17,305 nt of DNA from the NCBI GenBank assembly GCA_019236545.1, contig JAFAIV010000088.1:1-17305 (forward strand), written 5' to 3'. Made by a program: the position numbers and the translations under genes. This stretch comes from Actinomycetota bacterium (GTDB taxonomy: Bacteria; Actinomycetota; Thermoleophilia; Gaiellales; Gaiellaceae). A model generated the notes under the pieces. That model ran no database searches. It saw nothing but the letters and a program-made list of their open reading frames with translations, and was not told the DNA's origin. The stretch's first letter is position 1, and each line of letters opens with the position of its first letter. Shown here piece by piece: positions 6,857-14,331 of this stretch.

Positions 6857-7716
6857 GTCGCCTGGTCGAGGATCACGAAGACGGCGAAGACGACGCTGAT
6901 CACGCCGTTCATCGTGAAGAAGGCCGTGTCGAGGCGGCGAAGGTCGTCCGGGCGCACGAGCGAGTGCTCGTACGCGAGCAGCCCGGCCACGGCGGCGACG
7001 CCGATCCAGTAGAGCGCGCCGACGGAGAGGCCGAGCCCCGCGGCCACGAGGCAGGCGACGGTGGCGAGGTGCGCGAGGCGCGCGCCCGTGAACGCGCCGC
7101 GGACGCCGAACTCGGTCGCGATCGAGTGCAGACCCTCCCGCCGGTCGACGTCGAGGTCGAAGAGCGCGTAGAAGAAGTCGAAGCCCGCCACCCAGAGCGC
7201 GACGGCCGCGCCGAGGACCCACGCCTGCCACGGCAGCTTCCCCGTGATCGCGACCCACGCGCCGACCGGGGCGAGCCCGTCCACGGCGCCGAGCCAGAGG
7301 TGGCAGAGCCAGGTGACGCGCTTGAGGTACGGGTAGACGACGAAGCCCGCCACGGGGATCGGCCAGAGCCGGTGGACGAGCGGGTCGAGCTGCCAGACGG
7401 CGGCGAGGAAGAGGGCGAGCGAGGCCGCGCAGAAGAGGACGACCTGAGCGATCGAGAGCTGGCCGCTCGGGATCTCCCGGCCCGCCGTGCGCGGGTTGCG
7501 CGCGTCGATGCCGCGGTCGATCAGCCTGTTGAGCGCCATCGCGAGCGAACGCGCGCCGACCATCGCGAGCGTGATCCAGAGGAGGTCGTGCGCCGTGGGC
7601 GTCCCACCGACCGCGAGGAACGCCCCGACGTAGGCGAACGGCAGCGCGAAGACGGTGTGCTCGATCTTGACGAGCCGGGCGAAGCGGGCGGGAAGCCGTG
7701 CGGGCGTCGCTGTCAT
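6853..7716 (-). CDS. UbiA-family polyprenyltransferase, MqnP-like
   Basis: A 287-residue integral membrane prenyltransferase with about eight helices. It joins a polyprenyl diphosphate to an aromatic acid in quinone synthesis. The first Asp-rich motif is ALNRLIDRGIDARNPRT (Asn63, Asp67, Asp71), followed by GREIPSG. The second is FFYALFDLDVDRREGLHSI (Asp187, Asp189, Asp191). The pattern YALxDxxxDRxxGLHS is typical of the UbiA-like branch that includes MqnP of the futalosine route to menaquinone; no mqn genes are in view to confirm it. The start is ATG at 7716 in an ATGA overlap with the mog stop, so it is the last gene of the rsbW-to-ubiA run. It converges on nudC with overlapping stops. Confidence 0.88.
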   Translation of the reverse strand: MTATPARLPARFARLVKIEHTVFALPFAYVGAFLAVGGTPTAHDLLWITLAMVGARSLAMALNRLIDRGIDARNPRTAGREIPSGQLSIAQVVLFCAASLALFLAAVWQLDPLVHRLWPIPVAGFVVYPYLKRVTWLCHLWLGAVDGLAPVGAWVAITGKLPWQAWVLGAAVALWVAGFDFFYALFDLDVDRREGLHSIATEFGVRGAFTGARLAHLATVACLVAAGLGLSVGALYWIGVAAVAGLLAYEHSLVRPDDLRRLDTAFFTMNGVISVVFAVFVILDQAT

Positions 7717-8195
7717 GTCTGGCGGTGGGCCACGTCGCGCTCGCCGGCGAGGAGCTCGACGGCGTGGGCGAGGGCGGGGCGCAGGACGTCGAAGCCGTCG
7801 CGGACGCCGCCCGGCGAGCCCGGGAGGTTCACGACCAGCGTCGAGCCGATCGTGCCGGCCGTCCCGCGCGAGAGGAGGCCGTGCGGCGTCTTGGCGATCG
7901 AGTCGGCGCGGAGCGCCTGCGGGATCCCGGGCGCCTCGCGGTCGAGCACGTCGCGCGTCGCCTCGGGCGTCACGTCGCGCGGCGCAAGACCGGTGCCGCC
8001 GGTCGTGAGGACGATCGCCGCCGACGCGGCGAGCTCGCGGATCGCCGCGGCGATCCGGTCGCGCTCGTCCGGCACGACGCGCCGCTCGACCTCGTAGCCC
8101 TCGGCCGCGAGCAGCTCCGCGAGCGCGTCGCCGCTCCGGTCCTCCCGCGTCCCCGCGATCACGCCGTCCGAGACGGTCAGCACCGCGGCCTTCAG
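7713..8195 (-). CDS. MogA/MoaB-family molybdopterin adenylyltransferase, probable CTG start
   Basis: This 160-residue protein belongs to the MogA/MoaB fold, which adenylates molybdopterin before molybdate insertion by MoeA. Motifs: VLTVSDGV (5-12), TTGGTG (64-69), APRDVTPEA (71-79) and LPGSPGG (124-130). The first GTG (8183) would cut into the first beta strand and begin MLTVSD. A CTG at 8195 gives MKAAVLTVSD, the usual family start, and AAGGAG (8209-8204) stands eight bases before it, whereas it is 20 bases from the GTG. The CTG also makes a CTGA overlap with the moaC stop, matching other joints in this operon. If the CTG is not used, the gene is 8183-7713. MogA and MoaB cannot be told apart safely. 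moeA lies at the right edge of the window. Confidence 0.9.
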   Translation of the reverse strand: MKAAVLTVSDGVIAGTREDRSGDALAELLAAEGYEVERRVVPDERDRIAAAIRELAASAAIVLTTGGTGLAPRDVTPEATRDVLDREAPGIPQALRADSIAKTPHGLLSRGTAGTIGSTLVVNLPGSPGGVRDGFDVLRPALAHAVELLAGERDVAHRQT

Positions 8196-8641
8196 GCCAC
8201 CGTCTCCTTCGTCTTCTCGACGAGGACGACCTCGGCGATGCGCATGCCCTTGTCGATCGCCTTGGCCATGTCGTAGACGGTCAGGGCCGCGACGGACGCA
8301 GCCGTCAGCGCCTCCATCTCGACGCCCGTCTGCGCGGTCGTCTCCGCGGATGCGACGATCTCGACCGCGTCCTCGCCGACCTCGAGCGTCACCTCGACGT
8401 GCGAGAGCGGCAGCGGGTGGCAGAGGGGGATGAGCTCGCTCGTGCGCTTCGCGGCCATGATCCCCGCGAGCTGGGCCGTCGTCAGCGCGTCGCCCTTCGG
8501 AAGCTCGCGCAGCCGCCGCGCCGTCTCGGGCGCCATCCGCACCTCCGCGCGCGCGACCGCGCGCCGGCGCGAGAGCGGCTTGCCGCCGACGTCGACCATG
8601 CGGACATCGCCCGCCTCGTCCACGTGCGAGAGCTCGGTCAT
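8192..8641 (-). CDS. moaC: Cyclic pyranopterin monophosphate synthase MoaC
   Basis: A 149-residue enzyme that, after MoaA, turns 3',8-cyclo-GTP into cyclic pyranopterin monophosphate in molybdenum cofactor synthesis. The catalytic stretches are complete: AKRTSELIPLCHPLPLSHVEV with Lys65 and His75, TTAQTGVEMEALTAAS, and VYDMAKAIDKGM with Asp124 and Lys127. The length matches the family (about 155-160). The start is ATG at 8641 in an ATGA overlap with the aldehyde dehydrogenase stop; its own end overlaps the mog start. No moaA, moaD or moaE is in the window, so the pathway is scattered in this genome. Confidence 0.96.
   Translation of the reverse strand: MTELSHVDEAGDVRMVDVGGKPLSRRRAVARAEVRMAPETARRLRELPKGDALTTAQLAGIMAAKRTSELIPLCHPLPLSHVEVTLEVGEDAVEIVASAETTAQTGVEMEALTAASVAALTVYDMAKAIDKGMRIAEVVLVEKTKETVA
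8204..8209 (-). promoter_or_regulatory. Ribosome site deciding the mog start
   Basis: AAGGAG on the minus strand lies inside the end of moaC, eight bases before CTG 8195 and 20 bases before GTG 8183. Its spacing supports the CTG start of the mog/moaB gene. Confidence 0.6.
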
Positions 8642-10140
8642 CTCCCGAGCGACCGCCGCACGACGTGCCCGAGCTCGCGGCGATGCCTCCACGCCGCGCG
8701 GGCGCGCTCGGTGGTCGAGCCGTAGAGGACGTCGAGGAGCGCCTGCAGCGCCGCCTCCCCCGCGGGCTCGTACGGGTACCACCAGGCGGGCCGCAACCGG
8801 CCGCGATCCTCGTCCACGAGCTTGACCTGCGAGCACTCGAGCAGGCCGTACTTCCCGGTCGAGCGCCCGAACCCGGATGCCTTCACGCCGCCCCACGTCG
8901 CGGCGGCGGTCGTGAACGACCAGCCGAAGTCGTTGACCCAGACCATCCCGGCCTCGATCCGGCGCGAGACACGCCGCGCGCGCGCGAGGTCGCGCGTCCA
9001 CACGCTCGCCGCGAGGCCGAAGGACGTGTCGTTCGCGAGCCGGACCGCCTCGTCCTCGCCCTCGAACGGCTCGACGGTGACCGCCGGGCCGAAGAGCTCG
9101 ACGTCCGGCAGCGGCTCCGTGAGGACGGTCGGAGCGAGGAACCAGCCGCTGCCGTCGAGCCGCGGCGCGCCCGAGAGCGCCTCGACCTCGTCACGGCGGC
9201 GCTCCGAGATCAGCGGGCCGACGTCGTCCACCGGCCGGAGCTCGGCGGCCCGCTGCCGCAGGCGCGCGAGGAACTCCTCGTGCACGGGCCGCTCGACGTA
9301 GATCCTCTCCGCCGAGACGCATGCCTGCCCCGCGTTGATGAACGAGGAGAAGAGCGCGCCCTCGACGGCGCGGTCGAGATCGGCGTCGGCGAAGACGACG
9401 AGCGGGTCGCGCCCGCCGAGCTCGAGGACGACCGGGATCCCGCGCGCGCCCGCAGCAGCGGCGACGCGTCGGCCGACGGCGACAGAGCCCGTGAACAGCA
9501 CCTTGCCGATCCCCTCGGCGCCGACCACAGCCTCACCGACCGGCGCCTCGCCCTGCACGACCTGCGCGCCGCCCGCGGGGACGCCGGCCTCCGCGAACAC
9601 GTCGGCGACGAGCTCGCCGCAGAGCGGCGTGAGCTCGGACGGCTTCAGCACGACCGCATTGCCCGCGGCGAGTGCCGTCGCGACCTGCGTGAACGCGATC
9701 CCGAACGGGATGTTCCACGGCGTGATCGCGGCGACGACGCCGAACGGCTCGTGCGCGAGCCACGCCTTCTTCGTCTTCAGGTGGAGCTGCGCCAGCTTGA
9801 CGCGCTCGTCGCGGAGGAGGCGCTCGGCGTGCTTCGCGAGCCAGGTCGCATGGTCGACCGCCGGGTAGAGGTCCTGCGTGATCGCCTCGGTTCGGGGCTT
9901 CCCCGTCTCGGCCTGGACCGTCGCCGCGAGCTCGTCCGCCCGCGCCCGCACGATCGCGCCCGCGCGTCGCAGCACATCCGCGCGCCCGCGCCAGCCGAGC
10001 TCCCACCAGGACGACTGGGCCTGCGCGGCCGCCGCGACCACCGCCGGCAGCTCGGCCGGATCGGTCCGCCGGACGGCGCCCACGCGTTCGAGCGTCGTCG
10101 GGCTGACGGAGACGAGCTCGGACTCCGCGGTGGTGCTCAC
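8638..10140 (-). CDS. NAD(P)-dependent aldehyde dehydrogenase
   Basis: A 500-residue member of the ALDH superfamily that oxidises an aldehyde to the acid. Visible landmarks are the oxyanion Asn143 in TPWNIPFGIA, Lys166 in LKPSELTP, FTGSVAVGR at about 216-224, catalytic Glu240 in LELGGRDP and catalytic Cys274 in NAGQACVSAERI. The C-terminus beyond FGRSTGKYGLLE (about 440-500) carries a tail rich in Trp, Pro and Arg (RPAWWYPYEP). This tail is reminiscent of succinate-semialdehyde or aromatic-aldehyde dehydrogenase relatives, but the substrate is unknown. The start is GTG at 10140, 20 bases after the otsA stop, with GGGAG about 12 bases upstream. It overlaps moaC by four bases. Confidence 0.92.
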   Translation of the reverse strand: MSTTAESELVSVSPTTLERVGAVRRTDPAELPAVVAAAAQAQSSWWELGWRGRADVLRRAGAIVRARADELAATVQAETGKPRTEAITQDLYPAVDHATWLAKHAERLLRDERVKLAQLHLKTKKAWLAHEPFGVVAAITPWNIPFGIAFTQVATALAAGNAVVLKPSELTPLCGELVADVFAEAGVPAGGAQVVQGEAPVGEAVVGAEGIGKVLFTGSVAVGRRVAAAAGARGIPVVLELGGRDPLVVFADADLDRAVEGALFSSFINAGQACVSAERIYVERPVHEEFLARLRQRAAELRPVDDVGPLISERRRDEVEALSGAPRLDGSGWFLAPTVLTEPLPDVELFGPAVTVEPFEGEDEAVRLANDTSFGLAASVWTRDLARARRVSRRIEAGMVWVNDFGWSFTTAAATWGGVKASGFGRSTGKYGLLECSQVKLVDEDRGRLRPAWWYPYEPAGEAALQALLDVLYGSTTERARAAWRHRRELGHVVRRSLGR

Positions 10141-10160
10141 GCGGGGATCGTACTCCCGCC

Positions 10161-11612
10161 TCAGCGGCGGGCAGCGGCCGCGTCGAGGTCGGCGAGCTGC
10201 GCGTCGATCCACGCGCGGATGTCGTGCGCGCGCACGTGCGCGCGGATCGCCTCGGCCCGCCTCGCCCGTTCGTCCGCCGGGAGCGCGAGCGCCTCGGCCA
10301 GCGCGTCGGCCTGACCCTGCAAGTCGAACGGGTTGACCGTGAGGGCCCACTCGCGGAGCTCCTCGTGCGAGCCCGCGTTCTCCGAGAGGACGAGCACGCC
10401 GTCGCGCTCGTTCACGAGCGGCGCTTCCTTCGAGACCAGGTTGAGACCGTCGAAGACCGGGTTCACGAGCAGGACGTCGAACTGCTTGTACCCCGCGACC
10501 GAGCGCGGGAAGTCGTCGGCGACGTCGAGCTCGATCGCGCCCGGGAAGCGCCGGTTCACGTCGACGACGGCCTCCTCGACCGCCCGCACGTAGTCGGCGT
10601 AGGCGGGGATGTCCTGGCGCGACGGCGCGAGCAGCGCGAGCATCCCGACCCGGCCCACCAACTCGGGATGCTGCTCGAGCAGGAGACCGAAGGCGCGGAA
10701 GCCGCGGACGACGTTCTTCGACGGGTCGGTGCGGTCGACGCGGAGGACGAGCCGCTCCGGCCGCCGCTCGACGAGCGCCCGCTCGCGCTCCAGCACCGCG
10801 TCGTCGTCGCGCAGCCGGTCGAAGTCGTCCGCGTCGATCCCGATCGGATGGGCCGTCACGGCCACGCGGCGACCCTGCCACTCGACCTCGTTCCCGTCGA
10901 CTTGCGCGCCGAGGAGCGTCGCGCAGCAGTCGAGGAAGGCGCAGCGCCAGCGGTCGGTGTGGAAGCCGACGACGTCGTTCGCGAGCAGCCCCTCGTGCAC
11001 GGCGCGCCGCTGGGCCTCCGGCAGCGCGTGCCAGTAGTCCGGCTCGGCCCACGGGATGTGCACGAAGTGCGACGTGACGACCTCCGGCCGGCGCTCGCGG
11101 ACGAGCCGCGGCGCGACGTAGAGGTGGTAGTCGTGGAAGAAGACGGCGGCCTCGGGATCGCGGTCGAGCTCGGCGAGCGTCGCCTCGGCGAACGCCTCGT
11201 TGACGCGGACGTACCCGTCGCGCCACGCGGCGTGGAACTCGGGCCCGAGGTCGGGCGCGGAGCCGAGCCCCCAGAGGTAGTGCTGGACGAACCAGAGCGT
11301 CGGATTCGCGACGACGTTGTAGAAGCGGTCGTAGACCTCGGGGTCGTGGACGACGAGCCGCTGCCGGTACGGGGAGCCGTCGCGCGTCGTCTCGGCGAAC
11401 GCGCCGCCCGCCTCCTCGGCCGCGGCGCGGTCCTCGTCCGTGATCGCGCTCGCGATCCAGGTGACGTCGTGGTGCGCGAGCAGGCCGCCGAGGGAGGTGA
11501 CGAGCCCGCCGCCGCCGCGCTTGGCGGTGCGCTCGCCGTCGCGGCGCTCGTAGACGACCGGCGCCCGGTTGGCAACGACGAGCAGCTTCCGTCGCGTTGC
11601 CCGATCGGACAA
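10161..11612 (-). CDS. otsA: Trehalose-6-phosphate synthase-like glycosyltransferase (GT20)
   Basis: A 483-residue retaining glycosyltransferase that normally makes trehalose-6-phosphate from a nucleotide-glucose and glucose-6-phosphate, for osmotic and desiccation protection. Motifs in order: LLVVANRAPV, GGGGLVTSLGG (33-43), FFHDYHLYVAPRL with His160-Asp161, HFVHIPW, the phosphate-binding LRVDRTDPSKN with Arg294 and Lys299, LVNPVFDGLNLVSKE (382-396) and LSENAGSHEEL. Two blocks differ from textbook OtsA: LDYSKG reads TDPSKN, and LRDGMN reads VFDGLN. So a changed acceptor or donor is possible. The start is TTG at 11612, directly after the rsbW-like TAG, with no ribosome site, implying reinitiation. 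No otsB phosphatase is fused or adjacent. Confidence 0.88.
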   Translation of the reverse strand: MSDRATRRKLLVVANRAPVVYERRDGERTAKRGGGGLVTSLGGLLAHHDVTWIASAITDEDRAAAEEAGGAFAETTRDGSPYRQRLVVHDPEVYDRFYNVVANPTLWFVQHYLWGLGSAPDLGPEFHAAWRDGYVRVNEAFAEATLAELDRDPEAAVFFHDYHLYVAPRLVRERRPEVVTSHFVHIPWAEPDYWHALPEAQRRAVHEGLLANDVVGFHTDRWRCAFLDCCATLLGAQVDGNEVEWQGRRVAVTAHPIGIDADDFDRLRDDDAVLERERALVERRPERLVLRVDRTDPSKNVVRGFRAFGLLLEQHPELVGRVGMLALLAPSRQDIPAYADYVRAVEEAVVDVNRRFPGAIELDVADDFPRSVAGYKQFDVLLVNPVFDGLNLVSKEAPLVNERDGVLVLSENAGSHEELREWALTVNPFDLQGQADALAEALALPADERARRAEAIRAHVRAHDIRAWIDAQLADLDAAAARR

Positions 11613-12074
11613 CTACTGGAGGCGCTTGACGAAGCGCAGGCGCGAGCCGCGGACGCCGGGCTGCGACTGGATCTGGAGCTCGTCGACGATCGTCCGGATG
11701 ATCGCGATCCCGAGCCCGCCCTCGGCGAGGTCCTCGTCGTCATCGTCGACACCGCCGGCCGGGCCGTCCGGGTCGAAGCCCGGGCCGTCGTCGTAGACCT
11801 CGACCTCCAGGCGGTCGTGGGTGAGCGCGTAGGCGATCTCGACCCAGCCCTCGCCGTCGACGTAGGCGTGCCGCACGGAGTTCGAGACGGCCTCGGTCAG
11901 CGCCAGCTTCAGGTCGGCGACCGTCTCCTCCGGCATCGACGCCAGCTCGGCCAGCCCGGTCAGCGCCAGCCGCGCGAGGGCCACGTACTCGGCCTTCGAC
12001 GGGATGCGCAGGCGGATCGAGCGGACGCCGTCCCGCTCCTGCTCGTGCAACTCGGCCATCATGGTCTCGCTCAT
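11613..12074 (-). CDS. RsbW/SpoIIAB-like anti-sigma factor serine kinase
   Basis: A 153-residue protein with a single GHKL ATPase domain. It has the N box LALTEAVSNSVRHAY (Glu61, Asn65), the G1 box YDDGPGF and the G2 box GGLGIAIIRTI. Such proteins bind a sigma factor and phosphorylate an anti-anti-sigma partner. An acidic loop DDDDED (110-115) lies in the ATP lid. No sigma or STAS partner gene is adjacent. ATG at 12074 is preferred because AAAGAG lies eight bases upstream; an in-frame GTG at 12083 would add three residues but has almost no space from the same site. It heads the run with otsA directly after, hinting that general stress control and trehalose synthesis are made together. Confidence 0.88.
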   Translation of the reverse strand: MSETMMAELHEQERDGVRSIRLRIPSKAEYVALARLALTGLAELASMPEETVADLKLALTEAVSNSVRHAYVDGEGWVEIAYALTHDRLEVEVYDDGPGFDPDGPAGGVDDDDEDLAEGGLGIAIIRTIVDELQIQSQPGVRGSRLRFVKRLQ

Positions 12075-12154
12075 CTCGCCCACTCTTTCCGCAGGTTCTC
12101 AGACCTAAACCCGCCGATTTCTACCAAAGGAGACGTAGGCCAACCTGGTGGCTT
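12075..12154 (-). other. Spacer between histidine kinase stop and rsbW-like start
   Basis: Eighty bases that are visibly less GC-rich than their surroundings. It probably holds the promoter of the rsbW-otsA run, but I could not place a convincing -35/-10 pair. A short inverted repeat AGGT/ACCT lies at about 12093-12106, and TTCTACC recurs at 12119-12125 and 12153-12159, the second inside the kinase stop region. No strong terminator stem with a T-run follows the kinase gene. Confidence 0.35.
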
Positions 12155-13564
12155 CTACCCAACAGCCGCCGGCCCTAACCGGTTTTCCCGTGAAAATGGC
12201 GCCAGCGGGAGCTCGAGCCGGAAGACCGTCCGGCCCGGCCGAGAGTCGAGGACGAGCCGCCCGTCCATCAGCTCGGCGAGCTCCCGCGCGATCGCCAGGC
12301 CGAGTCCCGTCCCTGACGCGCGCGCGCCCTCGAGGCGGGTGAAGCGTTCGAAGACGCGATCGCCGTCCTCGTCCGCGATGCCCGGCCCATCGTCCTCGAC
12401 GGCGAGCGTGCCCCCGCGCGCGACCACGGTCACGCGCGTGCCGGGCGGCGTGTGCAGCAGGGCGTTGTCGACGAGCGCGCGGCCGATCTGGAGGATCCGC
12501 TCGCCGTCGCCGAGCGCCGTCGCCGCACCGTCGACCTCCAGCTCGAGCGGGTGCTCGCGCTGGCGCGCAAGCGCGCGGAACTCGTCCCGGAGCGCCTCGG
12601 CGACCGTCTCGAGCTCGATCGGCTCGCGCTCCGGCCGCAGCCGTCCGGAGTCGATGCGCGAGAGGTCGAGGAGGTCGCCGGCGAGCTTCGCGAGGCGCTC
12701 GACCTGCTCCGTCATCGTGGCGAGGAACTCGTCCCGCGTCGGCCGGTCGAGCTCCTCGTCCTGGAGCAGCTCGAGGAAGCCGCCGAGCGCGAAGATCGGC
12801 GTCCGCAGCTCGTGCGAGGCGTTGGCGATGAACTCGCGCCGCGCGTCCTCGAGCTGCGCGAGCTGGAGGCGCATGCGATCGAACGCCTGCGCGAGCTCGC
12901 CGAGCTCGTCCCGGCCGCCGTCGACGACCGGCTCGTCGAAGTCGCCCGACGCGATCCGGTCGGCGGCGCGCTCGAGCCTGCGCACGCGGCGCGCGAAGGC
13001 GGTCGCGGAGACGATGCCGACGAGGAGCGAGACGGCGAGCGCGATCAGGCCGGCCCAGACGACGCGCTGGCGCACGAGCGACACGTCGGCGTCGACGGAC
13101 TTCAGGGAGGCGGAGACGAGCAGCACGCCGCCGGTGACGTCGCCGATGGCGACCTCGGCGTAGCTCTGCCCGCCGCGCGAGACGATCCCGTGGACGGGCT
13201 TGCTCTGCAGCGCGCGGAGCGCGACCGGGTCGTTGACGATCTCGCGATCGGTGCCGACCTGGCGCGAGTCGTAGAGCGGGACGAGGCTGACCGTCCCGGA
13301 GCCGCCCAGCGGAGCGGGGAAATAGACGACGCGGGCGTTCTCGGTGCGGGCCGTCTCGTCCACGAGGTCCGACGTGATCCCGCCCGAGCCCGCCGCCTCG
13401 CGCTCGAGTCCCTGGGCCGCGGCCGTCAACTGGCCGATACGGCCGTTCTCCAGCCGGCGCTGCAGGGTCGGGACGAGCGCGACCCAGACGATCGCGAGCG
13501 CACCGAGGACGACGGCGGCGAGGGCGATGCTCAGCCGAGCGCCGACGCTCTGGAAGACGCGCAT
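12155..13564 (-). CDS. Sensor histidine kinase
   Basis: A 469-residue membrane kinase, partner of the upstream response regulator. Layout: helix 1 (about 9-31), an extracytoplasmic sensor region of about 130 residues (32-163), helix 2 (about 166-188), HAMP linker (189-240) with the DELGELAQAFDRM end, HisKA with the phospho-acceptor His251 in NASHELRTP, then the ATPase domain with N box LVDNALLH (Asn367), G1 DDGPGI, F box FERFTR and G2 GTGLGLAIA. All catalytic boxes are intact. The sensor region shows no named fold by eye and few aromatic residues. The start is ATG at 13564, five bases after the regulator stop. The last 15 residues (APFSRENRLG and on) lie beyond the usual domain end and use less GC-rich codons, including a rare TTA. 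Confidence 0.95.
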   Translation of the reverse strand: MRVFQSVGARLSIALAAVVLGALAIVWVALVPTLQRRLENGRIGQLTAAAQGLEREAAGSGGITSDLVDETARTENARVVYFPAPLGGSGTVSLVPLYDSRQVGTDREIVNDPVALRALQSKPVHGIVSRGGQSYAEVAIGDVTGGVLLVSASLKSVDADVSLVRQRVVWAGLIALAVSLLVGIVSATAFARRVRRLERAADRIASGDFDEPVVDGGRDELGELAQAFDRMRLQLAQLEDARREFIANASHELRTPIFALGGFLELLQDEELDRPTRDEFLATMTEQVERLAKLAGDLLDLSRIDSGRLRPEREPIELETVAEALRDEFRALARQREHPLELEVDGAATALGDGERILQIGRALVDNALLHTPPGTRVTVVARGGTLAVEDDGPGIADEDGDRVFERFTRLEGARASGTGLGLAIARELAELMDGRLVLDSRPGRTVFRLELPLAPFSRENRLGPAAVG

Positions 13565-13569
13565 CGGCG

Positions 13570-14280
13570 TTAGCGCGACTTCGGCCGGTCGCGGAATCGG
13601 TAGCCGACGCCGCGCACGGTCAGGATGATCTCCGGCTCGTGCGGCGCCTGTTCGAGCTTCTCGCGCAGATGGCGGACGTGGACGTCGATCGTGCGCGGCT
13701 CGCGATACGCGTAGTCGCCCCAGAGCGACTCGAGCAGCGCTTGGCGGCTGAACACGCGGCCGGGCCGCGCAGCCATCACGCGCAGGAGCTCGAACTCGAC
13801 GTACGTCAGCTCGACCGGCTCGCCGCGAACCTCGACCCCGCGGCGGCCGACATCGATCCGCACCTCGTCGTCGCCGAGCACCTCCGCCGGCGCGCCCTGC
13901 TGCTGCGCCAGCGACGCGCGGCGCAACGCGGCCCGGACACGGCTGCGGAACTCGCGGATCGAGAACGGCTTCGTGATGTAGTCGTCGGCGCCGAGCTCGA
14001 GCCCGACGACCTTGTCGAGCTCGTCGTCGCGGGCGGTGAGCATGATGATCGGTACCGCGCTCTGGCCGCGTAGGCGGCGGCAGACCTCGAGCCCGTCGAG
14101 CTTCGGGAGCATCACGTCGAGCACGACGAGGTCGATCCTGTCGGCCGCGAAGCGCGTCAGCGCCTCCTCGCCGTCGCGCGCCTGGATGACGCGGAAGCCC
14201 TCGTGCTCCAGCGGATAGGTGAGGAGCTTCTGGACGGAGTCCTCGTCGTCGACGAGGAGGATGGTGGCGGAATCGGGCAT
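13570..14280 (-). CDS. OmpR/PhoB-family response regulator
   Basis: A 236-residue DNA-binding regulator. The receiver domain (about 5-118) has the acidic pair Asp11-Asp12, phospho-acceptor Asp55 in VLDVMLP, Thr82 and Lys104 in TKPF. The C-terminal winged-helix domain (about 138-230) shows VELTYVEFELLRVMAARPGRVFSR, the recognition-helix region EPRTIDVHVRHLREKLE and the wing VRGVGYRF. The sequence looks like the PhoP/PhoB/RegX3 style of regulator, but the target regulon is not visible. It is co-transcribed with the kinase (five-base gap) and is divergent from the M28-like gene, the obvious candidate target. The start is ATG at 14280. Confidence 0.95.
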   Translation of the reverse strand: MPDSATILLVDDEDSVQKLLTYPLEHEGFRVIQARDGEEALTRFAADRIDLVVLDVMLPKLDGLEVCRRLRGQSAVPIIMLTARDDELDKVVGLELGADDYITKPFSIREFRSRVRAALRRASLAQQQGAPAEVLGDDEVRIDVGRRGVEVRGEPVELTYVEFELLRVMAARPGRVFSRQALLESLWGDYAYREPRTIDVHVRHLREKLEQAPHEPEIILTVRGVGYRFRDRPKSR

Positions 14281-14317
14281 GGCTGGGCGAAAGCTGGGTG
14301 CCTGCCTGCTTCCGTCC

Positions 14318-14326
14318 TACTATAGA
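14318..14326. promoter_or_regulatory. Overlapping divergent -10 elements
   Basis: In the 51-base spacer between the regulator and the M28-like gene, the run TACTATAGA carries a -10 on both strands. TACTAT (14318-14323) reads toward the plus-strand GTG at 14332, giving a leader of about two bases or none. TATAGT (14324-14319) reads toward the regulator ATG at 14280, giving a leader of about 32 bases. No good -35 box is visible for either. RNA polymerase could serve only one direction at a time. Confidence 0.45.
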
Positions 14327-14331
14327 GCGCC

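Noticed and set aside
10141..11226. Minus-strand extension upstream of the aldehyde dehydrogenase start
   Set aside because: It overlaps otsA out of frame. The GTG at 10140 gives the normal ALDH length and has a ribosome site.
10224..13163. Plus-strand open frame of 979 codons opposite otsA, the rsbW-like gene and the histidine kinase
   Set aside because: It runs antisense to three well-supported genes, is made of low-complexity Arg/Glu/Asp/Val sequence with no motif, and is explained by the scarcity of stops in GC-rich DNA.
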